64,000 nt of DNA, taken from contig NZ_JACHWJ010000005.1 in assembly GCF_014191305.1 (NCBI RefSeq), forward strand, positions 124,001 to 188,000, in the 5' to 3' direction. The stretch is from Pseudoclavibacter helvolus (GTDB lineage: Bacteria > Actinomycetota > Actinomycetes > Actinomycetales > Microbacteriaceae). A program made the translations under genes and the position numbers. Of the stretch, positions 33,772-42,464 are shown in pieces. A model generated the notes under the pieces. The model made no database searches. It was not told where the DNA came from and saw only the letters and a program-made list of their open reading frames with translations. The first letter of the stretch is position 1. Each line of letters starts with the position of its first letter.

Positions 33772-34830
33772 ATGACAACCGACACCCCACGCGCCAGCGA
33801 AAAGCTCACCGCTCCAGACCCGGACGACGCGCGCAAGCCCGACGGCCCCACGGACATCCACAAACGGTCCTGGAAATACGTCGCCGGGAAGACCGTGCGC
33901 GAGTTCTCCGCTGACCAATGCACCGACATTGCCGCGTCCCTCACCTACTACGCCGTCCTGGCGCTCTTCCCAGCCCTCATCGCACTGTTCTCGCTCCTCG
34001 GCGTCATCGGCCAGGGACAGGCCGCCGCCGACGCGGTCCTCGGCATCGTCGACGAAGCGGCCCCAGGTGGCGCCGCGGACGTGATCCGCGGCCCCATCGA
34101 GCAGTTCGCGTCCTCCCCCGCGGCAGGATTCGCGCTCATCACGGGTCTCGCTGTCGCGATCTGGTCCGCATCCGGGTATGTGGGTGCGTTCAGCCGCGGC
34201 ATGAACCGCATCTACGAGATCGAAGAAGGCCGCCCCTTCTGGAAGCTCAAGCCCCAGCAGCTACTGGTGACCCTCATCGCGATCGTGCTGATCGCGATCG
34301 CAGCGATCATTCTGGTGGTTTCCGGCCCCGTGACCGAGGCAATCGGAAGCGCCCTCGGGGTAGGCGAGACCGTCACCACCATCTGGTCCATCGCGAAATG
34401 GCCGGTGCTCGCGCTGGTCGTCATCCTGGTCGTTGCGATCCTGTACTACGCGACCCCGAATGCGAAGCAACCCAAGTTCCGGTGGATGAGCATGGGGGCG
34501 TTCCTCGCGATCCTCATCCTCGGCATCGCGACCGTCGCGTTTGGGTTCTACGTCGCGAATTTCTCCAACTACGACAAGAACTACGGCTCCCTGGCCGGGG
34601 TCATCATCTTCCTGCTGTGGTTGTGGATCGCGAACAACGCACTCCTGTTCGGCGCCGAGTTCGACGCTGAGCTCGAACGAGGCCGACAACTGCAGGCCGG
34701 CATCGCCGCCGAAGAAGACATCCAGCTGCCCCCACGAGACACGAAACGCAGCGACAAAGCCGCCAAGAAAGAAGCGGAAGACATCGCCGAAGGACGCCGC
34801 ATCCGCACCGAAGCGAAGGACACCCAGTAA
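33772..34830 (+). CDS. YihY/BrkB-family membrane protein
   Basis: A 352-residue protein with about six membrane helices. Family motifs: CTDIAASLTYYAVLALFPAL near the first helix, SASGYVGAFSRGMNRIYEIE, WPVLALVVILVVAILYYATP, and FSNYDKNYGSLAGVIIFLLW. The C-terminal 60 residues are hydrophilic, Lys/Glu-rich. The family (once annotated as ribonuclease BN or virulence factor BrkB) has no settled function. It is the last gene of the envelope cluster; next are transposons. Confidence 0.9.
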   Translation: MTTDTPRASEKLTAPDPDDARKPDGPTDIHKRSWKYVAGKTVREFSADQCTDIAASLTYYAVLALFPALIALFSLLGVIGQGQAAADAVLGIVDEAAPGGAADVIRGPIEQFASSPAAGFALITGLAVAIWSASGYVGAFSRGMNRIYEIEEGRPFWKLKPQQLLVTLIAIVLIAIAAIILVVSGPVTEAIGSALGVGETVTTIWSIAKWPVLALVVILVVAILYYATPNAKQPKFRWMSMGAFLAILILGIATVAFGFYVANFSNYDKNYGSLAGVIIFLLWLWIANNALLFGAEFDAELERGRQLQAGIAAEEDIQLPPRDTKRSDKAAKKEAEDIAEGRRIRTEAKDTQ

Positions 34831-35171
34831 CCGGGGGTCTTCGCAGGCCCCCTGGTGGCGGTTGCCGACTCGTGAGCCGAGGCGCAATCGCCACCCCCAT
34901 GTTCCACATACCGAGCGGTCTCGCGGGGCGGATGCCCGGCCACAGGACGTATCCCGTGCGACGGCAACGAAGATGGGATCTTCGTCGTAACTGCGGGTTG
35001 CCCACAGTCCTGTTCTCCCCGGCAGCGTGGTGGTTCGTGATGGAGTCTCCGTGCGTAGAGTGCGTTGAGGCCAGGAGCTGGTCTGGCTGTCCATCGACAC
35101 GCAGACGAGAGGGGGGCGAGTGGGAATGCACGCTGACTGGGTGTGTGTGGTTCTGTTCGCCACGCCGTTGC
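34831..35171. other. Gap between BrkB gene and IS3 element
   Basis: No gene or clear structure is supported in these 341 bp. It was searched for the missing 3' half of the broken second IS3 element (37994-38470) and nothing resembling an IS3 OrfB was found on either strand. Confidence 0.5.
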
Positions 35172-35198
35172 TGAACCGTCCCAGGTTCTGTGCCGCTT

Positions 35199-35511
35199 CT
35201 ATGCGGGGATCGGCTCTCTGTTGAGAGTCGCGTAGTGGGCCGCCTCGTATTCTTGGGGGCTGACCATTCCGAGGCTACCGTGGAGCCTTCGGTGGTTGTA
35301 CCAATCGACCCAGCCGGCGGTGGCGAATTCGACGTCCGCGGCCGTTTTGTACGCACCGTCGTGGAACACGGTCGTGCGGATGCACTCGGCTTTGTAGAGG
35401 CCGTTGATGGTCTCCATGAGTGCATTATCGTACGCGTCGCCGACGGTCCCGATCGAGGGAGCGATGCCCTCGATCGCGAGGTGCTCGGTAAGGCGAACAG
35501 ACGTGTACTGA
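35199..35511 (-). pseudogene. IS3-a transposase OrfB, 3' part
   Basis: Codes for the C-terminal end of an IS3 integrase: YTSVRLTEHLAIEGIAPSIG, GDAYDNALMETINGLYKAE with the catalytic Glu, and WVDWYNHRRLHGSLGMVSP. It continues directly from the 5' part at 36962-37627 once the IS30 and the CTGA duplicate (35508-35511) are removed. Confidence 0.88.
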
Positions 35512-36961
35512 CCGGACTCAACCGGTGGTTGCAACACCGAGTTGTTGGAGCAAGAGTAGCTGCTCGTTGAGTGCTTCCGCGGGTGTCTTCCAATCGAGTG
35601 ATTTGCGGGGGCGTGTGTTGAGCGCGTGAGCGACGGCATCGATGTCCTCGGCATCCCAGCGGGAGAGGTCGGTGCCTTTCGGGAAGTACTGGCGCAGCAG
35701 CCCGTTGGTGTTTTCGTTCGTGCCGCGTTGCCATGGAGATTGTGGGTCGGCGAAGAACACGGGGATGCCCGTCTCGACGCGGAACTGCGCGTGCGCGGAC
35801 ATTTCTTTGCCGCGATCCCAGGTCAGCGAGCGTGTCAGTTGCGCGGGCAGCCTGGACATCGTGGTTGCGAGGGCGTTCTTCATCGTGAGCGCCCCGTAGC
35901 CGGCCAGCGCCGGGCCGTTCTTCGGTGTCGCCTTGTGTTGGTAGCCTTCCTCGCGAGGCAGATGAACGAGCAACGTGTATCGAGTCTTGCGTTCGACGAC
36001 GGTGCCCACGGCCGATCGCTCGAGCCCGATCACCAGATCGCCCTCCCAGTGCCCTGGAACGGCGCGATCTTCTACTTCTGCCGGGCGCTCGCTGATGAGG
36101 GTCTCGGGTGTGACGTGCGCCCAGGTCTTTCGCCGTGATCGCTCCCGTGGGACGCGCAGCGCCCGTCCGGTGCGTAAGCACCACACGAGCTCGCGCTTGA
36201 GCGCGCCGCGCCCCTCGATGTAGAGCGACTGATAGATCGCTTCGGGACTGATGCGCATGGACTCATCATCCGGGAAATCGATCTTCAGGCGGTGCGAGAT
36301 CTGCTCCGGACTCCATGCCCATGACCACGCTCGGTCCTTGCGGTGCGGCTTGCCTCGGCCCGTGAACCGTGGCGGCTCGGGCCCCGTGACGACCGTGCCA
36401 TCCGGGCGAGTGATTTTTCCCGAGAGGCGGTCCTCGACGTAGGCGCGCAATCGCGGGAATGCAACAAGCTTCGCGACTTTCGGTCGCTTCGCGGTCAGGT
36501 CAGCTTTCCATTGGGCGACCGAGGCCCGGTACTCCACTTTCCCGCCCCGTGTCGCGGCGTTGCGTCGCAGCTCACGAGAGATGGTTCCCGCGTCACGACC
36601 GATCGAGCGTGCGATCTCACGCACGCCTTTGCCTTGCGCTTTTAGCAGCGCGATTTCCTCACGCTCCGCGAAGGAGAGGTAGCGGCCTGTTGGCTGCTGG
36701 GTGATGTCGAACGGTGCCATGCCGCCAGCGTGACGGAACCAGCGGGCGCCGACTGCGGGCGCCACGCCGACAAGAAGAGCTGCTTCCTCCGCCAACAATC
36801 CCGCCGCCATGTGTCCCCAGAACGCCGCCTCGACCGGCCGCTGGAACTTGGGATGCCCGGGAGACCGAAGCTTCGGTCGAATCGCCTTGTCTGCTGCTTG
36901 CTGTCGTCGAACCATCGAACACCTCCGGATGAGGGTGTTGCGACGACCGATTGAATCCGCC
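35512..36961 (-). mobile_element. IS30-family insertion sequence within IS3-a
   Basis: About 1450 bp with 25-bp inverted repeats at 35514-35538 and 36934-36958 (GGACTCAACCGG and GGATTCAATCGG at the outer ends, four mismatches by my count). The 4-bp CTGA at 35508-35511 and 36962-36965 is the likely target duplication (3-4 bp). One intact transposase gene. Removal restores the IS3-a orfB frame (DAGSQ-YTSV). Confidence 0.88.
35518..36915 (-). CDS. IS30-family transposase
   Basis: A 465-residue protein from ATG 36915. The IS30 HTH reads YLSFAEREEIALLKAQGKGV with REIARSIGRDAGTISRELRR. The DDE catalytic core is visible as Asp in VPGHWEGDLVIG, Asp in LTWDRGKEMS and Glu in SPWQRGTNENTNGLLRQYFP. It looks complete and may be active, which fits the intact inverted repeats. 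Confidence 0.93.
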   Translation of the reverse strand: MVRRQQAADKAIRPKLRSPGHPKFQRPVEAAFWGHMAAGLLAEEAALLVGVAPAVGARWFRHAGGMAPFDITQQPTGRYLSFAEREEIALLKAQGKGVREIARSIGRDAGTISRELRRNAATRGGKVEYRASVAQWKADLTAKRPKVAKLVAFPRLRAYVEDRLSGKITRPDGTVVTGPEPPRFTGRGKPHRKDRAWSWAWSPEQISHRLKIDFPDDESMRISPEAIYQSLYIEGRGALKRELVWCLRTGRALRVPRERSRRKTWAHVTPETLISERPAEVEDRAVPGHWEGDLVIGLERSAVGTVVERKTRYTLLVHLPREEGYQHKATPKNGPALAGYGALTMKNALATTMSRLPAQLTRSLTWDRGKEMSAHAQFRVETGIPVFFADPQSPWQRGTNENTNGLLRQYFPKGTDLSRWDAEDIDAVAHALNTRPRKSLDWKTPAEALNEQLLLLQQLGVATTG

Positions 36962-37627
36962 CTGAGAGCCAGCATCGGAGTGATGAATCAGTTGCTGCGG
37001 CCCGACGGGGTGGCCTTGTCGTTCGCGTTCCCAGAGCGCCAACCGCAGCGGCGTCAGAACGAGATCGACGTGTTTCCCGGTCTGCGCGTGCCAGGCGACG
37101 ATGCGCTGCGAGAACACGTCCAGGATGAACGCGACGTACACCCAACCGGCCCACGTGCGCACGTAGGTGAAGTCGGTCACCCACGTGTGGTCAGGGCGGG
37201 GAGCGGTGAAGTCGCGGTTGAGGAGATCTCCCGCACGGATGCCGTCCTTGGCCTGGATCGTGGTCCGGGTCGATTTCGCGCGCGTCACACCTTCGAGGCC
37301 CAGTGAACGCATGGCCCGGTCGACCGCGCCGCGCGAAGCGTCGGCGATCGCGGAGCGACGGATTAGGGCGGTCATCTTCTTCCGCCCGTACAGGCCTTCC
37401 GGAGTCAGCTTCCGACGTCTCGTCCCGCTCGCGTCGGCGCTGGTCTTCCACGCGGCGTCCCCGACCGCGTCCTCGACGATGGCGTCGGTGACGGTTCGCG
37501 GCGAGACGCGCCCCTGCTTCCAGGCTCGGTAGGTGCGCGCGGCGATCTGCACGCCCTGCTCTCGCAGGACGCGCACGATCGACTCGACCGCGAGCCCCTC
37601 GGCGCGGAGCTGATCGACGAAGGCCAT
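36962..37627 (-). pseudogene. IS3-a transposase OrfB, 5' part
   Basis: From ATG 37627, the N-terminal helix region (MAFVDQLRAEGLAVESIVRV) leads into the integrase core WVTDFTYVRTWAGWVYVAFI with the first catalytic Asp and LIHHSDAGSQ with the second. The frame is then broken by the IS30 at 36961. It starts 2 bp after the orfA stop, so expression may have used frameshifting or reinitiation. Confidence 0.9.
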
Positions 37628-37629
37628 AA

Positions 37630-37941
37630 TCAGCGGTTGCGGGGGTCGAGTTCCCCCACGAAGAAAGTCGTCGCCGCTTTCAGGACCGCGACGTCGTCTC
37701 TGAGCTGTTTGTTCTCCGCCTTCAGGCGGCGGATCTCCGCATGCTCATCGCTGGTCGGACCGTCACGGTCACCGGCATCGATCTCGGCTTGCAGCACCCA
37801 CCGCCGCAGGGACTCCGGGCCTACACCTTCCTGCCGGGCTATGGCCGCGATCGCTTTCGCTCTCGACGGATACTCACTGCCGTGCTCCCGCACGAGCCGC
37901 ACTGCTCGCTCACGCAGCGCGGGATCAATCTTCTTTGGCAT
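37630..37941 (-). CDS. IS3-a OrfA (transposase HTH subunit)
   Basis: A 103-residue protein: KKIDPALRERAVRLVREHGS, an HTH (QEGVGPESLRRWVLQAEIDA) and a C-terminal leucine-zipper-like helix (EIRRLKAENKQLRDDVAVLK). This is the usual IS3 OrfA. It is intact, but the element is no longer autonomous since orfB is split. Confidence 0.92.
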   Translation of the reverse strand: MPKKIDPALRERAVRLVREHGSEYPSRAKAIAAIARQEGVGPESLRRWVLQAEIDAGDRDGPTSDEHAEIRRLKAENKQLRDDVAVLKAATTFFVGELDPRNR

Positions 37942-37980
37942 GACGCCATCCTTTCAACTCGAAAGGAAACGGCACCAAAC

Positions 37981-38124
37981 CTAGGACGGTTCGTCCCAAT
38001 CCCGGTCGGAGAACGTTCGCTTCTTCCAGGCATAGAACGCCTGTTTCGTGAACCCCAGAACCCGGCAGGCCACCGCGACAGCGATCCCGTCAGCGGCAAG
38101 GTCAAGGACCAGCGGGAACATCAT
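37981..38124 (-). pseudogene. IS3-b OrfB, N-terminal fragment
   Basis: Starting at ATG 38124 or 38121, it reads FPLVLDLAADGIAVAVACRV and FTKQAFYAWKKRTFSDRDWD, the typical N terminus of an IS3 OrfB, then stops at a TAG created within the inverted repeat of IS3-a. The rest of this OrfB is not in the window. Confidence 0.85.
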
Positions 38125-38470
38125 TTTGGGCCGACCTCGCGCGAAGCGAAGTACGCCAACGCCCGCCGCATCACCTCCGCCTCCTGCTCGAGAAGGCGAT
38201 TGCGACGCTTCAGATCACGCATCTCAGTCGACTCGGCCGAGGCGACACCGAGCTTGACCCCGTCCTCGATATCGGCCTTCTTCATCCAGTTCGTGATCGA
38301 GTTCTCCGATATCCCGAAGTCTTTCGCGATCTGCGCGAGGGGTGCCTCTCCCTTGCGCGCGACGGCGACGACATCCCGGCGGAACTCCTCCGGATACGGC
38401 TTTGGCATGACTGCCATCCATCCAGCAGCGACCATCGGTCACCACACATCAGGAGTCAACCGAACCCTCA
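37994..38470 (-). mobile_element. Remnant of a second IS3 element (IS3-b)
   Basis: Holds orfA and the first 40-odd codons of orfB. The right end is placed near 38470, where the complement begins TGAGGGTTCGGTTGACT, an IS3-like terminus. The left portion was lost on, or after, insertion of IS3-a. Confidence 0.7.
38121..38408 (-). CDS. IS3-b OrfA
   Basis: A 95-residue protein from ATG 38408: PKPYPEEFRRDVVAVARKGE, HTH QIAKDFGISENSITNWMKKA, then a coiled helix (MRDLKRRNRLLEQEAEVMRR). It is a typical IS3 OrfA, unrelated at the level of close sequence to the OrfA of IS3-a. It overlaps orfB by 4 bp. Confidence 0.9.
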   Translation of the reverse strand: MPKPYPEEFRRDVVAVARKGEAPLAQIAKDFGISENSITNWMKKADIEDGVKLGVASAESTEMRDLKRRNRLLEQEAEVMRRALAYFASREVGPK

Positions 38471-38493
38471 GCAGTCCCTTGACCGAAAACGTC

Positions 38494-39180
38494 ATGGTGT
38501 GGCTTCGCGATGGTGAGCTGCACGCTCGCTACGACGACCGTGTCTGGATTGGGAGACAGGGCGAAGTCCTGTGGCTACCAGCGGGCGCAGTGGTAGAGCA
38601 GGTACCGCGCGCGGCGGTATCACTGAGCATCCTCTGCACCGATTGTGTGCGGCTGGAGCGCCCGCAACGGGCGCGATTCTCCCGCGTCCGGGACGAATGG
38701 CTGCTGTGGGCATTGGCGAGCACGAGCACCCTCGTGCGCCCCGCTTACCACCACGGCTTCCACCCTCGACTGGAGTGGCCGTTGCACGCTCACGTCATCG
38801 ACGCCTTTGAGACGCAGGTAGCCGTCGATCGTGCACGCTCCGTGCCCATGCCTGAACATGCCGCGGCGCGGGCGGTGGCAACGCGCTTTCTTCAGACGCT
38901 CGGGACGTCAGCCGAGGCTGCCCACAACGACTTGGCAGCAGAGGTGCGCGCCGCGTTCCAGCACGACACCGGGCTCTCGGTCACCCAGTGGCAACTTGCG
39001 GCCAGGATGCGGATAGCGCGCAAGCTACTCCACGAGGGCGCCTCGGCGAGCAGCGTCAGCTCGAGGGTCGGGTACACCATGCTGTCGAACTTCAGTCGCG
39101 CCTTCAGTCGCTTCCACGGCATCGGACCGCGAGAGTTCCAGGCACTGGAGTGCGCGGACGACCGCCTGCTCTTCGCCTGA
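38494..39180 (+). CDS. AraC-family regulator, probably 5'-truncated by IS3-b
   Basis: About 228 residues from ATG 38494. The N-terminal part retains a cupin-like segment (RDGELHARYDDRVWIGRQGE, then LWLPAGAV), and the C terminus has the AraC double HTH (WQLAARMRIARKLLHEGASA, SSRVGYTMLSNFSRAFSRFH). The first strand of the sensor domain, normally with a conserved His and about 20-30 residues, seems lost at the IS3-b boundary (38470). The open frame continues back through the IS, but that sequence is transposon-derived. DNA binding may persist; ligand control probably does not. Confidence 0.7.
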   Translation: MVWLRDGELHARYDDRVWIGRQGEVLWLPAGAVVEQVPRAAVSLSILCTDCVRLERPQRARFSRVRDEWLLWALASTSTLVRPAYHHGFHPRLEWPLHAHVIDAFETQVAVDRARSVPMPEHAAARAVATRFLQTLGTSAEAAHNDLAAEVRAAFQHDTGLSVTQWQLAARMRIARKLLHEGASASSVSSRVGYTMLSNFSRAFSRFHGIGPREFQALECADDRLLFA

Positions 39181-39252
39181 TCCCCGCGCGACTGACGCAC
39201 CCTTGCGGCGCTGCGCCTCGTTAGAGCGAAGGGCAGCCCAGGAAGCTGTTCG

Positions 39253-39474
39253 TCACGCCTGCGGTGGCTGGTCGGGGCGGCGGTTCCGACCGCGGATCTC
39301 ACGACTGAGCTGCCAACCGCCGACCGCGACCAGGGCGAAGCCAACGACGAGGGTGCCGACGCGCACCCACCACTCCATGTCAGGGAACAGCGTCATCGGT
39401 CAGGCGAAGATGAACGTCGCACCAACGAAGTACCAGATCGCGATCGGTGTCTGCGTGTCCTCGTTCGCAGCCAT
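39253..39474 (-). pseudogene. Small two-helix membrane protein with an in-frame TGA
   Basis: From ATG 39474 the frame reads TPIAIWYFVGATFIFA, meets TGA at 39400-39402, and continues in the same frame as PMTLFPDMEWWVRVGTLVVG and FALVAVGGWQLSREIRGRNR to a TGA at 39253. The two hydrophobic segments belong together as one 73-residue membrane protein, with the TGA where a Trp or similar hydrophobic residue is expected. The second part could be separately translated from the ATG (MTLFPD). Too short for routine gene calling. Confidence 0.6.
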
Positions 39475-39648
39475 GTGCCGATGGTAACCGCTGAGCCAGT
39501 GGAGCTCCCGACGCGCGGATGGCTCCTGTGCCTCGACTTGCCCGCGGGATCTGAGGACGAGGACACTCGCCAGAGAAAGCGTGCCGCGACGCCGGAGACG
39601 GAGCGGCCCGCGTCTCTCCCCGCCGAAGAGCCTGGACCAGAAGCCCGA

Positions 39649-40131
39649 CTAGTGCGGCACTGTCCCGCTTCGCCACCTCAGCCAAATGGCATCTGTGCCA
39701 GGCCACGGGGCCGGCGTCGCGTCGAAGCCCTCACGCTCATAGAAGCCGCGCACGCGTTCGTTCCCTGGCTCGTACTCCGTCAGGAGGTCACTGCCGTGAG
39801 CCACGGCCCGAACCTTCGCCGAGCCGACCAGGGCATGCCCGGTGCCCTGGTGCTGCTGATCAGGCACGACGTACAGCTTCCACATCACGAGATCTGGGCC
39901 GAGCTCTTCGACGTGGGTCATGCCAACAATGACGTCTGCTGACTCCGCGACATCAATGCACCCCCTCTGGATCGCATCTGTGATCGCGTCAGAGTTCCAG
40001 TAGTTGTCGAGTCCGGCCAAGACGTACTCAGCACCCATCTCAGGTCCGTAGGTGGCGGGCCAGGTGGCGTGCCCGACGAACCTGACGGCATGCACGTCTT
40101 CCGGCAGCGCCAAGCGAACCCTGATTGTCAT
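39649..40131 (-). CDS. GNAT-family N-acetyltransferase
   Basis: About 160 residues from ATG 40131 (an in-frame start 15 bp upstream is possible). GNAT features: IRVRLALPEDVHAVRFVGHA at the N terminus, MWKLYVVPDQQHQGTGHALV with the acetyl-CoA pyrophosphate loop (Q-x-x-G-T-G), and NERVRGFYEREGF at the end. The substrate is unknown. Confidence 0.85.
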   Translation of the reverse strand: MTIRVRLALPEDVHAVRFVGHATWPATYGPEMGAEYVLAGLDNYWNSDAITDAIQRGCIDVAESADVIVGMTHVEELGPDLVMWKLYVVPDQQHQGTGHALVGSAKVRAVAHGSDLLTEYEPGNERVRGFYEREGFDATPAPWPGTDAIWLRWRSGTVPH

Positions 40132-40318
40132 GGCCGCAGTCTGCACGACTCGTCAGAGCCGCGTCCAGGAGAGCTGCGCTTCGTGCCCGGATCGGCTGCC
40201 TCCACCGGATCGGGCCTCGCGCCGTCACATGCCGGCTGAGGGCGACTGAGTCATCATCCACGGGCACCTTCCTGAGCTGCTCCGACACATCCGCGCGCGT
40301 GCGGGCGCCCATGAAACC

Positions 40319-40873
40319 TCAAGTCCCAGCTTCACGCTGCGATCCGGGCGTGCTTACTGAGGGCTCATCTGGGCGCAGCAGCTCTCGGAGCCGCAAACGG
40401 GCACGCTGGTAGCGACCTCGAGCTGTCGACTCCCTGATCCCGAGGATCGTGGCGGCCTGGGGCAGGGTGAAGCCATCCCAGAGGATCAGGCGCACGAGCT
40501 CGCTCTGCTCGGACGGTAGGCAGTCGAGCGTCTCGCGTGCCTTGAGCGTCTCGGTATCGGTCGCGGGGCTGGGTTGCTCCTCGAGGCGCTGACGAAGCTT
40601 GAGGGTCAGGGACGCGTGGCGAGCTGAACCGCGGATCGAATTGCTGAGGATGCGGCGTGCGACTCCGAAGAGTCACATCCGAGCCTGCTCGGGATCGGAG
40701 GGCATGTGGTCGATGCGCCTCCATGCCACGACGAACGTCTCGCTGAGCAGATCGGCGGCGTCGGCCGGGATGCTTACGCGCCTCCCGAAGTAACTGAGCA
40801 GGTCAGCCGCGTTCGCATCGTGGAGTGCTTCGAGCTTCACCTCCCGGTGATCGCGTCCACGTCTGCGGATCAC
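40319..40873 (-). pseudogene. ECF sigma factor interrupted by an in-frame TGA
   Basis: From GTG 40873 region 2 is clear (LLSYFGRRVSIPADAADLLS then ETFVVAWRRI, MPSDPEQARM). A TGA at 40673-40675 follows, at the place where ECF factors nearly always have Trp (ARMWLFGVARR). The same frame continues as LFGVARRILSNSIRGSARHA and region 4 (LPSEQSELVRLILWDGFTLP, QAATILGIRESTARGRYQRA) to a stop at 40319. A TGG-to-TGA mutation has thus split a complete 184-residue sigma factor. Its start overlaps the upstream membrane-protein stop by 4 bp. Confidence 0.8.
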
Positions 40874-41544
40874 GCGGCACCCCCGGGCGTCTCGGCTCCG
40901 CACTCGCCTGCCATCTCGAGGGACACTCCCCCGTCGAGATAACCGGCCTCCTCGAACACCCGCATCATCTCGTCACCCATGAGCGAGCTGACAACCACGC
41001 CGTGGTCCGCATCGGGGACGTCCGTCAAGGCTCCTCCTCCACCTCCGGTTCGCTCCTCCGAGGCCTCGCGCTCGGCCTGCTCCGCTCTCAAGGCGGCTCC
41101 GATATCTTCGGGGCTGATCGACGCGACGACCGGACCCCAGTCGTAGTCGGCCAGGAACTCGCGCGCCTCCTCGGTGCGGCCGTCTACCTCGGTGTCGGAG
41201 AGTCCTCCGCCGTATTCGGGAACAACGCGAGCGACGACAGCGCAGAACCCGATCTCGCTCCCAGCGTCGAGTTCGAACGTGCGCTGCACGGAGGCGTCCG
41301 GCACCCACCCGACCCAGCCCAGCAGCGTCGGCCCGGCAACCGCAGCCGTCGTGCCCACGCCCACGAGTCCGACGGTGAGGATCGCGGCTCCGAGCCCCGT
41401 GCGTAACCGCGAGCGGGGTGGCCGTCGCTCGGTCGCGACTGCGCGCGCGATCAAGCGCGCCTCCGTTGCATTCTTGGGGTCCGATCCCAGCGCCGGCGGC
41501 GCGCTTCGGCGCATCAGATCGTCGATCTCATCCATGTCGGCCAT
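40870..41544 (-). CDS. Membrane protein coupled to the broken sigma factor (possible anti-sigma)
   Basis: A 224-residue protein from ATG 41544 (GAGGAGG just upstream). A short cytoplasmic N terminus is followed by one membrane helix (GLGAAILTVGLVGVGTTAAVAG, residues 50-71) and an acidic extracytoplasmic domain. Position and topology suggest a sigma-factor partner, but it lies upstream of the sigma gene, opposite to the usual order, and no anti-sigma motif (such as the zinc HxxxCxxC) is seen. Function not established. Confidence 0.6.
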   Translation of the reverse strand: MADMDEIDDLMRRSAPPALGSDPKNATEARLIARAVATERRPPRSRLRTGLGAAILTVGLVGVGTTAAVAGPTLLGWVGWVPDASVQRTFELDAGSEIGFCAVVARVVPEYGGGLSDTEVDGRTEEAREFLADYDWGPVVASISPEDIGAALRAEQAEREASEERTGGGGGALTDVPDADHGVVVSSLMGDEMMRVFEEAGYLDGGVSLEMAGECGAETPGGAA

Positions 41545-41744
41545 GTCGTCCCTCCTCAGTGGCTGCCCTTCACTACGAATATGTCCGGATGCGCCCCATT
41601 CTTAACGCGGCAAGCAAAACTCCTCGCTGAGTGTCCCGACGAGGCTCACGGGGCGGTGAGCGACCCGTGACACTTCCCGATCCACCAGATAAGTCACCCG
41701 CACGCGAGGGTTGTGAAATTCTCTGCGCTCGTCGTCACGGACGG

Positions 41745-42101
41745 CTAGCTCGGGATGAGCGTCCCTTGGTGATACCGGAGGGTGGGACCTCGCGTGTCGC
41801 AGAGCGACACATGCCGACTGTCCTGGCCGGGCTCGTGGATCACGTAGTTGACGAGCACAAGCTCCTCACTCACACGATTGAAGAGCCACTCGGATGTGCG
41901 TGGACGCGGGCGCTCCTCCTCGAGTTCCAGGGCCGCCACCGACTCCGCATAGGTCCAACGACGCCCGGATCGTCCGACCTCCGCGAAGTCCGCGGAGAGC
42001 AACAAGGACGTTTGGGCGGAGTCCGCCCGAACAGACGATGAGAGCAGCGCGAGTTCAACGTTCTTGATGTCCGCGAAGCATTCGCTCTCCGTCTCCCACA
42101 T
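41745..42101 (-). CDS. DUF4440/NTF2-like protein
   Basis: A 118-residue protein with the pattern of small actinobacterial DUF4440 (SnoaL/ketosteroid-isomerase-like) proteins: LLLSADFAEVGRSGRRWTYA, WLFNRVSEELVLVNYVIHEP, and the terminal TLRYHQGTLIPS. These form cone-shaped dimers; most have no assigned function. Confidence 0.8.
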   Translation of the reverse strand: MWETESECFADIKNVELALLSSSVRADSAQTSLLLSADFAEVGRSGRRWTYAESVAALELEEERPRPRTSEWLFNRVSEELVLVNYVIHEPGQDSRHVSLCDTRGPTLRYHQGTLIPS

Positions 42102-42110
42102 AGAGCGACC

Positions 42111-42395
42111 CTATCGACGCGTCAGCTCGTCGGAATGAGCCACGGCTGACGTAGCGGTCTTCGCATCCGCCCGAGCTATCTGGAACAAGCTGAGCAGGCC
42201 CAGCACGACCACGGCGGGGATGCTCAGCACCAGCAAGAGCAATCCCCCGTACCGGGCGCCGAGCGCAACTTCCGAGAGCCATTCGGTACCGAAGCTCGGG
42301 TCGAGACGCGAGACGTGTCCGTAGCCGGCGCCCACGGCGACTCCGATGGCGCCGAGCAGGAAGAAGCCAGCCGAGATCAAGAATGCTCTCTTCAT
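42111..42395 (-). CDS. Small two-helix membrane protein
   Basis: A 94-residue protein with two membrane segments (AFLISAGFFLLGAIGVAVGA and ARYGGLLLLVLSIPAVVVLG) and a polar tail. It lies 9 bp upstream of the DUF4440 gene on the same strand, so the two are likely co-transcribed. No family recognised. Confidence 0.7.
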   Translation of the reverse strand: MKRAFLISAGFFLLGAIGVAVGAGYGHVSRLDPSFGTEWLSEVALGARYGGLLLLVLSIPAVVVLGLLSLFQIARADAKTATSAVAHSDELTRR

Positions 42396-42464
42396 GCCGC
42401 GAGTCTGGCACGAGCTACCGACTTAGCCTCCCTGTGCGAGCCAGTCATGCCTCGTCATGCCTCG

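Larger units (their letters stand above)
35172..37993 (-). mobile_element. IS3-family element (IS3-a) interrupted by IS30
   Basis: Terminal inverted repeats are visible at both ends: TGAACCGTCCCAGGTT at 35172 and, on the complement, CGAACCGTCCTAGGTT ending at 37993. Inside are orfA (37630-37941) and an orfB split by an IS30 element at 35512-36961. No target duplication is obvious at the outer ends. Its right end abuts, and cuts, the orfB of a second IS3 element. Confidence 0.85.

Noticed and set aside
37741-38493. A 479-residue AraC protein
   Set aside because: The first 250 codons lie inside IS3-a and IS3-b in antisense to their transposase genes and are not part of the regulator.
39253-40873. 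Genetic-code change with TGA read as Trp
   Set aside because: Many intact genes in the window, including sigK-rskA region genes, fruK and the dehydrogenases, end properly at TGA and use TGG for Trp; mutation is simpler.
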